This document shows, one piece after another, positions 1-5,872 of a stretch of DNA of 7,320 nucleotides. The stretch's first letter is position 1; each line of letters starts with the position of its first letter. Origin of the DNA: Cyanobacteria bacterium UBA8803 (GTDB lineage: Bacteria > Cyanobacteriota > Cyanobacteriia > Cyanobacteriales > Coleofasciculaceae). The DNA lies in the NCBI GenBank assembly GCA_003505715.1, contig DNXU01000376.1, forward strand, positions 1 to 7,320, in the 5' to 3' direction. The notes under the pieces are model-generated. The model worked only from the letters and a program-made list of their open reading frames with translations. It did no database searches and had not been told where the DNA came from. Position numbers and translations under genes: made by a program.

Positions 1-21
1 ACACCCCACACCCCACACCCC
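1..21. repeat. Three tandem copies of heptamer ACACCCC inside the end of the TPS gene
   Basis: Bases 1-21 are three exact copies of ACACCCC (GGGGTGT on the coding strand). They begin just after codons for GEVILTATD and are read in frame as the heptapeptide pattern GVWGVGC. The unit has no stop in any of the three coding-strand frames, so any copy number stays open. Short tandem heptamers are well known in filamentous cyanobacteria, though usually between genes. The array may continue beyond the window. Confidence 0.8.
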
Positions 22-2664
22 ATCAAGAACATCGGTAGCCGTGAGGATTACCTCGCCATTGACACCTTTCACCCATCCCGTGGCTTCTACAATCTGGCCG
101 GAAGCTCCTCTGTTCCCCTGGCGTTCGGGGTTAAGAGTTACCCAATTTACCACAATTGCATCGCTGTTGAGAGCTTCAGGAGGAGCGGGAGGCAAGCCAC
201 CCCGACCGGTAACGACAAATCTACTATCCTGGTTTGCGACAAAACAGCGCCGATCTATTAAACTAGCGACATCGACAACTTCCTGCGGTAATTCTACTAA
301 GCCGGAGCTAGGGTCAACATCCGGGGTATTAATTTCGACAACGCCACTGAATTCAACCCCTCGTTGAGAAGTAGCGGTGATGTCACTTTCTGGAGTATCT
401 AAGATTGGTGGGAGCCGAAACGATGTGCCAAAAATACCTTGAGCGTTGATTGTAACTCGACCTCCAGAAGCTTGTTCAGAATTAGCGCTAATATCGCTAT
501 TTTCTAGGGCAACTAAAATACCTGTAGCGATCGCAATATTGCCGCCCGTAGCCTCACCAGTCGCATTGGTAGTAATCTTGCTACCATGACGCAATAGTAA
601 CGAATGGGAAGTAACTTCGATGTTACCGCGATCGCCCCCTGCGGTTTGAGCTTGCAGGGAACCGTTCTCTAGAAAGATCGAACCAGCCTGTACTATCAGA
701 TTGCCAGCCGCCCCCGAACTTGACTCTAGACTATTTACACCTAATCCAGCCCTATCCCGAATAATTAAGCGATCGGTTTCAATTCTCACATCACCAGCAT
801 CTCCCGTACCGCTCGTTACAGTAGCCAAGGAGCTGCGAGTTCCACTATCGACTGATCTGCCGCTTACTTCCACTAACTCCCTAGCCCTAACCGTCAAAAT
901 ACCCCCGTCACCCGCACCCGTTGTAGCAGCTTGTACCAGTGCGCCATCTCGAACAATTAAACGTCCCGTCTCAATACTCAAATCGCCAGCATCTGCACTA
1001 CCAAAAGTCGAAGTAGTTAATAAGCTGCTGCCTCCAAAACCAGTTCCGCTCACTTCCACAAATTCCGAGGCATTCACAGTCAAACGCCCTCCCACACCTC
1101 CTGCTTGAGTACCAGCTGTTACTTGTCCCCCACCCCGAACAATTAACCTGGCTGTATTAATCGCCAAGTTACCAGCAGCACCAGTACCACCAAAAGAAGT
1201 AGCCGATACCACCGCTCCATTCTGAACAGTTAATTGTGGAGTATTAATAGTGAAATTTCCTGCGGCTTCGACACCATAAGTCTCAGCAAATATGCCGCTA
1301 AAGACACCATTGGCAATTTGATCGCTCACTTCCACCGACTCAGTAGCCGTTACGGTCAAATTTCCCCCTGTTCCGTTACCGAAAGCTACAGCTTGTACTT
1401 GCGCCCCACCCCGAACAATTAACCGCCCCGTTTTAATAATTAAATTTCCTCCTGCACCCGTGGCGTCGGGTTGAACTGAATTAAAGATGCCGCTGCGAAT
1501 CGGATCGCCATCTATTACAATGTCGCCAATGCCGATCGCTTCTATTGACTCCTCTGCTGTTAGTGAAAGCGTTCCTGCCGCTCCTTGACCAAATGTACTG
1601 GTATCTATCCTGCCGCCATCTTGAAGAATTAACCGCTTAGTTTCCAAGATTAAATTGCCCCCAGTGCCTGTTGCTCCTGGATAGACTTGAGCGCTCAGAC
1701 TACTAGCAGAAGGCGGATCGACTGAGTTTCCAATCAATTCCACGGACTCTTGCGTGCGTACTGTAACCGTTCCTCCCGGTTTACTTCCCAGGGTAGCGGC
1801 ACCAATCGTGGCACCATCCGTAAGTGTCAACCGCCTTGCCCGCACTTGAATATCACCGCCCCCTTCTCCACTAGCATCGACTACTGCCAGCTTGGACAGA
1901 TGAATATCTCCCAAAGTGGGAAGGTTATCGTAGCCCAGAGTATAGCCTTTTTCTATAGGAGTTAAGCTGACATTGCCTTCTCCTGCAACGCTGCCTAGTT
2001 CAATCCGCCCCCCGGCTGTACCTAACGTTCCGCCTTCAACAGCTACATCACCACCAACCAAAGCTAAAGTTTGATTAGGCTGTACGCGCAGACCCAAAGT
2101 GGGATCTGTCAACTCGGATGTTTGCACCACAATTCTGCCCGGATTTGCTCCGTATTGCAAGCCAATAGGCACGCTAATAGTTAGCAAAGGTTGAGTTTGA
2201 TCCGCTGCGGCGCTAAAAAAAGTGCCATCGGCAAAGTTTAACCTACTTGCCGTACTTGCTAAAAACGAGCCGCCGATATCCAAACGAGCATTGGGGCCAA
2301 AAATAATTCCATGCGGATTGAGCAAAAATAAATTAGCCGTACCGTTAGCCCGAATCAACCCATCAATATTAGAAATTGCTCCACCTGTCACCCGCGTCAA
2401 TATATTCTGAATCTCCAGAGCATTGTTAAACTGAGCAGTGCCGCCAGTAGGTATGGAAAACTCCCTAAAGCTGTGGAACAAATTACCGCCCGCCTCCGTT
2501 CCGCCCTCGATCAGGCTAGTATTGCCCTGTTGCGTAACCATGGAATTAATCGGCAACGAGGCATCCGGAACAATTTGCGCTGCCGTGGGGTGGGAGGCTA
2601 ATAGACAAAACCAGCCACTACCGTTGAGTAGCCAGAGCCAGTGCACCAGATCAGACTTGTTCAT
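1..2664 (-). CDS. Filamentous haemagglutinin N-terminal (TPS) domain secreted beta-helix protein, C-terminus off the left edge
   Basis: All 888 codons from the ATG at 2664 to base 1 are open; I checked every in-frame triplet for stops. Residues 1-30 look like a signal peptide (hydrophobic WLWLL and WFCLLA stretches, then PTAAQ near residue 30). Next comes a classic TPS domain, with NSMVTQQGNTSLIEGGT, GGNLFHSF, VTGGAISNIDGLI, ANLFLLNPHGIIFGPNA and LDIGGSF in order. From about residue 280 to 700, modules of roughly 62-70 residues repeat: RLIV-type strands begin at residues 344, 414, 477, 506, 568 and 632, each followed by GG-x-LTV and E-S-V-E-V. This predicts a long right-handed beta-helix. Near the end lie DRRCF and VVTGRGGLPPAP, conserved near the C-terminus of cyanobacterial homologues. 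By family it is a TpsA exoprotein exported through a TpsB pore; no TpsB is in view. The start is uncertain: a GAGGTG Shine-Dalgarno (SD)-like run abuts the ATG directly, and GTG at 2667 is an alternative. Substrate or target unknown. Confidence 0.9.
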   Translation of the reverse strand, partial: MNKSDLVHWLWLLNGSGWFCLLASHPTAAQIVPDASLPINSMVTQQGNTSLIEGGTEAGGNLFHSFREFSIPTGGTAQFNNALEIQNILTRVTGGAISNIDGLIRANGTANLFLLNPHGIIFGPNARLDIGGSFLASTASRLNFADGTFFSAAADQTQPLLTISVPIGLQYGANPGRIVVQTSELTDPTLGLRVQPNQTLALVGGDVAVEGGTLGTAGGRIELGSVAGEGNVSLTPIEKGYTLGYDNLPTLGDIHLSKLAVVDASGEGGGDIQVRARRLTLTDGATIGAATLGSKPGGTVTVRTQESVELIGNSVDPPSASSLSAQVYPGATGTGGNLILETKRLILQDGGRIDTSTFGQGAAGTLSLTAEESIEAIGIGDIVIDGDPIRSGIFNSVQPDATGAGGNLIIKTGRLIVRGGAQVQAVAFGNGTGGNLTVTATESVEVSDQIANGVFSGIFAETYGVEAAGNFTINTPQLTVQNGAVVSATSFGGTGAAGNLAINTARLIVRGGGQVTAGTQAGGVGGRLTVNASEFVEVSGTGFGGSSLLTTSTFGSADAGDLSIETGRLIVRDGALVQAATTGAGDGGILTVRARELVEVSGRSVDSGTRSSLATVTSGTGDAGDVRIETDRLIIRDRAGLGVNSLESSSGAAGNLIVQAGSIFLENGSLQAQTAGGDRGNIEVTSHSLLLRHGSKITTNATGEATGGNIAIATGILVALENSDISANSEQASGGRVTINAQGIFGTSFRLPPILDTPESDITATSQRGVEFSGVVEINTPDVDPSSGLVELPQEVVDVASLIDRRCFVANQDSRFVVTGRGGLPPAPPEALNSDAIVVNWVTLNPERQGNRGASGQIVEATGWVKGVNGEVILTATDVLDGVWGVGC
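1128..1424 (-). repeat. Exact 21-nt repeat within the beta-helix modules (1128-1148 and 1404-1424)
   Basis: The same 21 bases occur at 1128-1148 and 1404-1424, exactly 276 nt (92 codons) apart and therefore in the same frame. They encode the start of the R-L-I-V-R-G-G strand of two modules. This shows that the protein repeat is also preserved at DNA level, as expected from internal duplication or gene conversion. Confidence 0.75.
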
Positions 2665-2682
2665 CACCTCAAATACTGATTC

Positions 2683-2724
2683 CCCATTCCCCTTTGGCTA
2701 CGCTCAGGGTAAACCCATTCCCCT
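2683..2724. repeat. Direct repeat CCCATTCCCCT in the gap between the nucleotidyltransferase and TPS genes
   Basis: The 11-mer CCCATTCCCCT occurs at 2683-2693 and again at 2714-2724, the second copy overlapping the nucleotidyltransferase stop codon. On the minus strand the first copy extends to two GGGGAAT heptamers. The 58-nt spacer shows no clear promoter, and no terminator with a T-run follows the upstream stop codon. Transcriptional read-through from the RiPP operon into the TPS gene is therefore possible but not shown. Confidence 0.55.
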
Positions 2725-3910
2725 AATTCTGCCTCACTACATAGTTTTTGACCAATCGAATGGGACGAATTAAATAGTAAAGCCAAGCCGGAAATCTCAC
2801 CAGTGGTAACAGTAGCCAATCAGATGTGGTTGGGGTAATAGCTGCACGTAGACAATACTGAATTTTATGCCCTAATCGTTCCCTGACCTGGAGATGGAAA
2901 CTTGATAATCTACCAATACTAGAGAACTTTTCCGTCTCGTCACAAAGCCCTTCTTGTATTTGGGCTGCTAGGATTTCTACTAGAGGATCGGCTTGTATCC
3001 GTTGCCAAACTGACTCAGGTAGAGAGGTTCCTAAAAGCTGCTTGGCTAAGAATAACCCAAGCCAAAGTATACGCTCGCTACCTAACAGGGTAGCCTTTTC
3101 GATCAGCCGTTCCCAATCTAATTGGGGATGAGAGCGGATCAGTTCGGCAACATCGCAGATGCGATTTAGCTGTATCCAACAGTCTTTCGTTCCGTGCCCG
3201 CAGATCAGTAGCAGTGTATTTTCTGGTGAAAGATTGGAGACTGTTGTACCTGCGATCGCAACTAACTCCAAATTATCCCACAATTGTTCAGAATCAATAG
3301 CCAATGAAAAATGTTTAGGCATTACTGCCCAGTGCAATTCGGCCATTATGCCTATTTTAAGATTTATAAATGGATAAGCACATTCGCGGACTAATTTGTA
3401 AATATGAGGCGATCGCACGAATGCTGCTTCTTGTTCTTCACTCAGCCGGATACGCTCGATTTTCATCTTGTATCCTTGAGCAAGAAATAACTCTTTAGCT
3501 TTATTAATATCTGATTCCCGAACTAAAATATCTAAGTCGCTAAATTGCCGTAGTGATAAGTTCCCGTAAGCAGAGGTAGCTAAAACTGGCCCTTTGAAGG
3601 GAATGGCCGGAATATTTTGCGATGCAAATAGATTTAGAAGTCTAACGAGTTCAACAGTCAAAAATAAGCTACGTCGGGCATTATCGTGAAAATGCTCCCG
3701 CAGCTTAGTCATAGTATCATCAGGAATAGCGCCTGGGCAAGTATCGTTTAAAATCCAATAAAGCAATGGCATAACCCCATGGCGTCGCGCTAGTTTGAGT
3801 AGATGCTGCCAATTTATATTTTGCTGGAGCAAAACTCGAAGGCGATCGCCTGTTTCAGGGTTTATGCTGGTACGCGCACAGCATAACAACAATTCAACTT
3901 CCGGCTGCAT
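2723..3910 (-). CDS. Nucleotidyltransferase family protein (NTP_transf_5-like) of the RiPP cluster
   Basis: A 395-residue protein when started at the ATG at 3910; a TTG at 3919 would add three residues. Around residues 103-132 it has the nucleotidyltransferase-fold signature: IPFKG (Lys106-Gly107), then a Y-G-N-LS-R stretch, then SDLDILV with the metal-binding pair Asp125 and Asp127. Helical segments surround it, which is typical of the uncharacterised nucleotidyltransferase family found beside lasso and other peptide clusters. In pseudomycoidin-type lasso clusters a homologue is reported to act after the kinase on phosphorylated peptide; a similar role here is inference. The start lies inside the kinase gene (17-nt overlap), so translation is probably coupled and the two proteins made together. 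The C-terminus is basic and aromatic (WLYYLIRPIRL), perhaps a membrane contact. Confidence 0.85.
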   Translation of the reverse strand: MQPEVELLLCCARTSINPETGDRLRVLLQQNINWQHLLKLARRHGVMPLLYWILNDTCPGAIPDDTMTKLREHFHDNARRSLFLTVELVRLLNLFASQNIPAIPFKGPVLATSAYGNLSLRQFSDLDILVRESDINKAKELFLAQGYKMKIERIRLSEEQEAAFVRSPHIYKLVRECAYPFINLKIGIMAELHWAVMPKHFSLAIDSEQLWDNLELVAIAGTTVSNLSPENTLLLICGHGTKDCWIQLNRICDVAELIRSHPQLDWERLIEKATLLGSERILWLGLFLAKQLLGTSLPESVWQRIQADPLVEILAAQIQEGLCDETEKFSSIGRLSSFHLQVRERLGHKIQYCLRAAITPTTSDWLLLPLVRFPAWLYYLIRPIRLVKNYVVRQN

Positions 3911-4787
3911 TTTCGACAAATCTCGCTAAGTCAGATAATGTAGATAGCGATCGCGGTCTTCTTAAGCGACAAACTGACACGCTATTAGCCAGTTTTGCAC
4001 CAAGCTGAAATTTGGCGGCTGCCGTGTTAGTTGCTTTTAACAATTCTTTACCCGGATAAGATTGACGTGTGACCTCAATAAATGCTTCTTGAGACTTGAG
4101 GGGTTCAATCTCTAGATTACTCCCGTACTCCAACACGTAAATCTGTTTGAGGGGAAGGGGTGTTTGTTGAAACCCCTCGGTAACGTGGCGGAGGCGTTTC
4201 TCTGAATTAGGAAAAACTGGGGGTAAAGTTTCAGGAGCATTCCCTAAAGATACAGCAGATTCAGGCCAAAGCCTCAGTTGCGGGAAGCTGGGAAATACTG
4301 TCACTCCGCTTGTATCAGTAATATCTAAAGCTAACACATCATCAGTCACAATCGGATAACCGAGTTGATGTAAGGCACCCGCTGTCGTAGACTTACCCTG
4401 TCCCGATTTGCCAAGAAAGGCAATAACGCCGCCATTGATAACAACAGCACTAGCATGAAGGATCAAGAGTCCCCGTTGGTGGAGCAGCATTGCTAAAGGA
4501 ATAACCATAATAAATGGAGGAAGCAGCTGCTCATCAACACCAGATTCTATATCGACCACAATCTCTCGTCCATCCCTTACCAGACAAGCGCCTACCTTAT
4601 CCCAGGCGAAGCAAACTTCTTTAGCATCCGCACGCAGTACAAAGTCTTCTTGATTAGCTGTCTCCGATACAGTCCGATCTACATTTCCTTTACGGATAAC
4701 TATATCTTGATTTGTCGCTCCCGGCGTGAGTGCGGGTAGGGGAAGGGTAGAATGAATACCTAAACCATAGGCAGTATAAGAAAACAT
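3894..4787 (-). CDS. HPr kinase-like (HprK C-domain) protein, probable peptide kinase
   Basis: A 297-residue protein from the ATG at 4787; a TTG at 4799 would add MIKV, but the homologue-like beginning is MFSYTAYGLGIHS. The kinase core is clear: LHASAV near residue 111, then a P-loop GKSGQGKS at 126-133, then TDD at 148-150, which carries the aspartates expected for catalysis in HprK. The regulatory N-terminal domain of true HPr kinase/phosphorylases is replaced by a short, different N-terminus, and no PTS gene is nearby. Similar stand-alone kinases sit in lasso clusters; in paeninodin the kinase phosphorylates the precursor's C-terminal Ser. Here the likely substrate is one of the precursor peptides encoded just upstream, which share Ser34. 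That target is inference. It overlaps the nucleotidyltransferase gene downstream. No strong ribosome binding site is visible. Confidence 0.87.
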   Translation of the reverse strand: MFSYTAYGLGIHSTLPLPALTPGATNQDIVIRKGNVDRTVSETANQEDFVLRADAKEVCFAWDKVGACLVRDGREIVVDIESGVDEQLLPPFIMVIPLAMLLHQRGLLILHASAVVINGGVIAFLGKSGQGKSTTAGALHQLGYPIVTDDVLALDITDTSGVTVFPSFPQLRLWPESAVSLGNAPETLPPVFPNSEKRLRHVTEGFQQTPLPLKQIYVLEYGSNLEIEPLKSQEAFIEVTRQSYPGKELLKATNTAAAKFQLGAKLANSVSVCRLRRPRSLSTLSDLARFVENAAGS

Positions 4788-4859
4788 TACTTTAATCAAT
4801 ACTTACAATAGTTCAGATTTTTAACAAATCAAACCAATACCATAAATTTTAACGATGCT

Positions 4860-4888
4860 GGAGGACAACAACTTTTCTATTGTCCCCC
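4860..4888 (-). terminator. Hairpin after the second precursor gene, possible attenuator
   Basis: GGAGGACAA (4860-4868) pairs with TTGTCCCCC (4880-4888), nine positions with one mismatch, around an 11-nt loop. It lies between the second precursor and the kinase gene. On the minus strand no T-run directly follows, so it is not a textbook intrinsic terminator. A partial terminator or a 3'-end stabiliser that raises precursor mRNA over the modification genes would fit. Confidence 0.4.
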
Positions 4889-4924
4889 ATCCGCGCATCT
4901 ATTGACAAATACTATCTATTATGG

Positions 4925-5053
4925 TTAAGGAACTTCTGTTGTTGGCACACCGCTAGGTACGAGCGTCACTTCTTCCACAGCACCATGAACGGTTAGGGTA
5001 GGTTTGTGGTAGGGTTTCTTCACTTGTACAGCAGCTTGTTGATTAGATTGCAT
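4925..5053 (-). CDS. RiPP precursor peptide 2 with lasso-type leader (42 aa)
   Basis: ATG at 5053 to TAA at 4925-4927. TAGGAGAT at 5061-5068 stands 7 nt before the start. The leader has the lasso-family signature: Tyr15-x-x-Pro18, Leu20, Gly24, an EE pair at 27-28 and Thr30. If Thr30 is the usual minus-2 residue, cleavage after Leu31 gives the 11-residue core VPSGVPTTEVP. A Glu lies at core position 9, but only two residues would follow a ring closed there, so a threaded lasso seems impossible. Candidate modification sites are Ser34, Thr38 and Thr39. It is a near copy of the precursor gene upstream, with a different tail. The PqqD-like and B2 proteins encoded upstream are the expected leader-binding and leader-cutting partners. 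Confidence 0.88.
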   Translation of the reverse strand: MQSNQQAAVQVKKPYHKPTLTVHGAVEEVTLVPSGVPTTEVP

Positions 5054-5060
5054 GAGTTTA

Positions 5061-5068
5061 ATCTCCTA
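5061..5068 (-). promoter_or_regulatory. Ribosome binding site of precursor 2
   Basis: The minus-strand sequence TAGGAGAT ends 7 nt before the ATG at 5053. The same core precedes the sister gene, which supports both starts. Confidence 0.7.
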
Positions 5069-5100
5069 AGTTGTAATTGAAGTAGTTGTTGCTTAGTGGA

Positions 5101-5124
5101 GGGACTTGAGGGTAGTTAAGTCCC
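5101..5124 (-). other. Hairpin between the two precursor genes
   Basis: GGGACTT (5101-5107) and AAGTCCC (5118-5124) form a perfect 7-bp stem with a 10-nt loop. It lies in the 113-nt spacer downstream of precursor 1 and 30 nt before the ribosome binding site region of precursor 2. There is no T-run, so mRNA processing or stabilisation is more likely than termination. A second hairpin follows precursor 2 in the corresponding place. Confidence 0.5.
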
Positions 5125-5166
5125 GTGACTCGAAACTTGATTGAGGAATTGCTAGATTACTTTACA

Positions 5167-5289
5167 TTAAATAGGAACAACCACACCACTAGGTACGAGA
5201 GTAACTTCTTCCACAGCACCGTGAACAGTTAGGGTAGGTTTGTGGTAGGGTTTCTTCACTTGCACAGTAGCTTGTTGATTAGATTGCAT
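5167..5289 (-). CDS. RiPP precursor peptide 1 with lasso-type leader (40 aa)
   Basis: I place the start at the ATG at 5289, which has AAGGAGAT at 5297-5304 ahead of it and matches the start of the sister gene. The frame is open further to a GTG at 5373, but those 28 extra codons have no counterpart in precursor 2. Leader residues Tyr15, Pro18, Leu20, Gly24 and Thr30 are all present. Cutting after Leu31 would leave the nine-residue core VPSGVVVPI, which is hydrophobic and has no Asp or Glu to close a macrolactam. Ser34 is the only hydroxyl residue in the core. It lies downstream of the B2 gene across a 148-nt spacer. The end product is unknown; a short linear peptide modified at Ser34 is my inference. 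Confidence 0.88.
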   Translation of the reverse strand: MQSNQQATVQVKKPYHKPTLTVHGAVEEVTLVPSGVVVPI

Positions 5290-5296
5290 TGATTGG

Positions 5297-5304
5297 ATCT
5301 CCTT
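5297..5304 (-). promoter_or_regulatory. Ribosome binding site of precursor 1
   Basis: AAGGAGAT on the minus strand ends 7 nt before the ATG at 5289. This decides for the 40-residue precursor rather than the longer reading from GTG at 5373. Confidence 0.75.
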
Positions 5305-5369
5305 ATCAATTAATTGTTGAGAGTTGAATGCTGAATGGTTGCACAAAATCCGTCGTTTTTTTAGCGATT

Positions 5370-5379
5370 TCACCTCCTT
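5370..5379 (-). promoter_or_regulatory. Orphan, perfect anti-16S (Shine-Dalgarno) 10-mer
   Basis: The minus strand reads AAGGAGGTGA, a full complement of the 16S rRNA 3' tail. No ATG, GTG or TTG stands 5-10 nt downstream; the only start codon nearby is a GTG that lies inside the motif itself. It sits 80 nt upstream of the precursor 1 start, in the spacer after the B2 gene. It could be a relic of a lost precursor copy or a ribosome standby site. Confidence 0.4.
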
Positions 5380-5437
5380 GAAAAGGAATGGGAATTAGAA
5401 TTTAAAGCTCACGATAACAGATAGCGATCGCATCGTT

Positions 5438-5872
5438 TTAGCTGCGTAATGATGGTAGAAGAGTATACCGAGAAAGATCTGGCAAATTACCGATCGCAAT
5501 TTTTCCCTGACTCTCCACCCAAGCATGAGCTTCTAATTTGCCTGACTCGCCTTTAGCAACACCGATGCAGAGATGGGCTGATTGACCGTACCAACTCAAT
5601 AAGATTTGTGTCGTTAAGGCGCGAGCAAGACACTTGACTCCGGGCATATAGCGGCTTACGGTTACTACAGCCCAAGAAACTTTATTAATCGAGGTTTGAT
5701 TGACCTCCTGCAACTTGGTAGTTGCTGATGTAATTCTGGATACCAACTGATATAAGATGTTAAAGGGCAACAGCCACAATCCCAACCGAATTCCTGCTAA
5801 CAGTATCCCAGCCTCGATCAGAAGAATGCGATCGCTGGTTGTTAAGCTGAGAAACGTACCCAGCCGTTTCAT
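5438..5872 (-). CDS. Lasso-type B2 leader peptidase (transglutaminase-like cysteine protease)
   Basis: A 144-residue stand-alone B2 protein of normal length for the family. B2 proteins cut off the leader of a RiPP precursor once the B1 partner has presented it. The catalytic Cys81 sits in VKCLARAL, followed by AHLCIGV at 99-105 and His116 in LEAHAWVES. The third catalytic residue is less clear: Asn129 stands near the position where McjB-type enzymes have Asp, and Asp132 follows three residues later. The first 40 residues contain hydrophobic stretches (LLIEAGILLAG, LGLWLLPF) usual in this family. The start overlaps the stop of the PqqD-like gene as ATGA, and GAGGTT at 5878-5883 gives an SD, so the two are translationally coupled. 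Its likely substrates are the two precursors encoded directly downstream. Confidence 0.88.
   Translation of the reverse strand: MKRLGTFLSLTTSDRILLIEAGILLAGIRLGLWLLPFNILYQLVSRITSATTKLQEVNQTSINKVSWAVVTVSRYMPGVKCLARALTTQILLSWYGQSAHLCIGVAKGESGKLEAHAWVESQGKIAIGNLPDLSRYTLLPSLRS

Larger units (their letters stand above)
4946..5289 (-). repeat. Tandem duplication of the precursor leader region (4946-5053 and 5182-5289)
   Basis: Two 108-nt segments, 236 nt apart, differ at seven positions. In codon terms six differences are silent and one changes Ala8 to Thr8. Identity is lost abruptly after the codon for Val36, so the leader plus VPSGV is shared and only the last few residues differ. Upstream of the start codons only the SD core remains alike. 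Confidence 0.9.

Noticed and set aside
1..2664. CRISPR array or tandem repeat locus suggested by recurring similar stretches
   Set aside because: The repeats are coding, spaced 29-70 codons apart, and belong to beta-helix modules of one protein.
41..2773. Several plus-strand ORFs (for example 41-367, 701-1108, 1750-1965, 2438-2773)
   Set aside because: They lie antisense to the continuous 888-codon TPS reading frame, have low-complexity Pro/Thr/Ser compositions expected of shadows, and lack ribosome binding sites. The same applies to 3159-3377 opposite the nucleotidyltransferase.
3911..3919. TTG start three codons upstream for the nucleotidyltransferase
   Set aside because: The ATG at 3910 is closer to the usual choice and nothing in the added residues supports the extension.
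4788..4799. TTG start four codons upstream for the kinase
   Set aside because: The ATG at 4787 gives the familiar beginning MFSYTAYGLGIHS; neither start has a clear SD.
4821..4898. Minus-strand 25-residue ORF between precursor 2 and the kinase gene
   Set aside because: No ribosome binding site, no leader motif, and it runs across the hairpin at 4860-4888. Probably chance.
4925..5289. Calling the products classical lasso peptides
   Set aside because: The leader fits, but the predicted cores are 9 and 11 residues, one lacks any ring-closing acid, and no cyclase is present.
5167..5373. Longer 68-residue reading of precursor 1 from GTG at 5373
   Set aside because: The ATG at 5289 has a well-spaced ribosome binding site and matches the start of the sister gene. 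The SD-like run at 5373 overlaps the GTG itself, and the 28 extra residues are not found in precursor 2.
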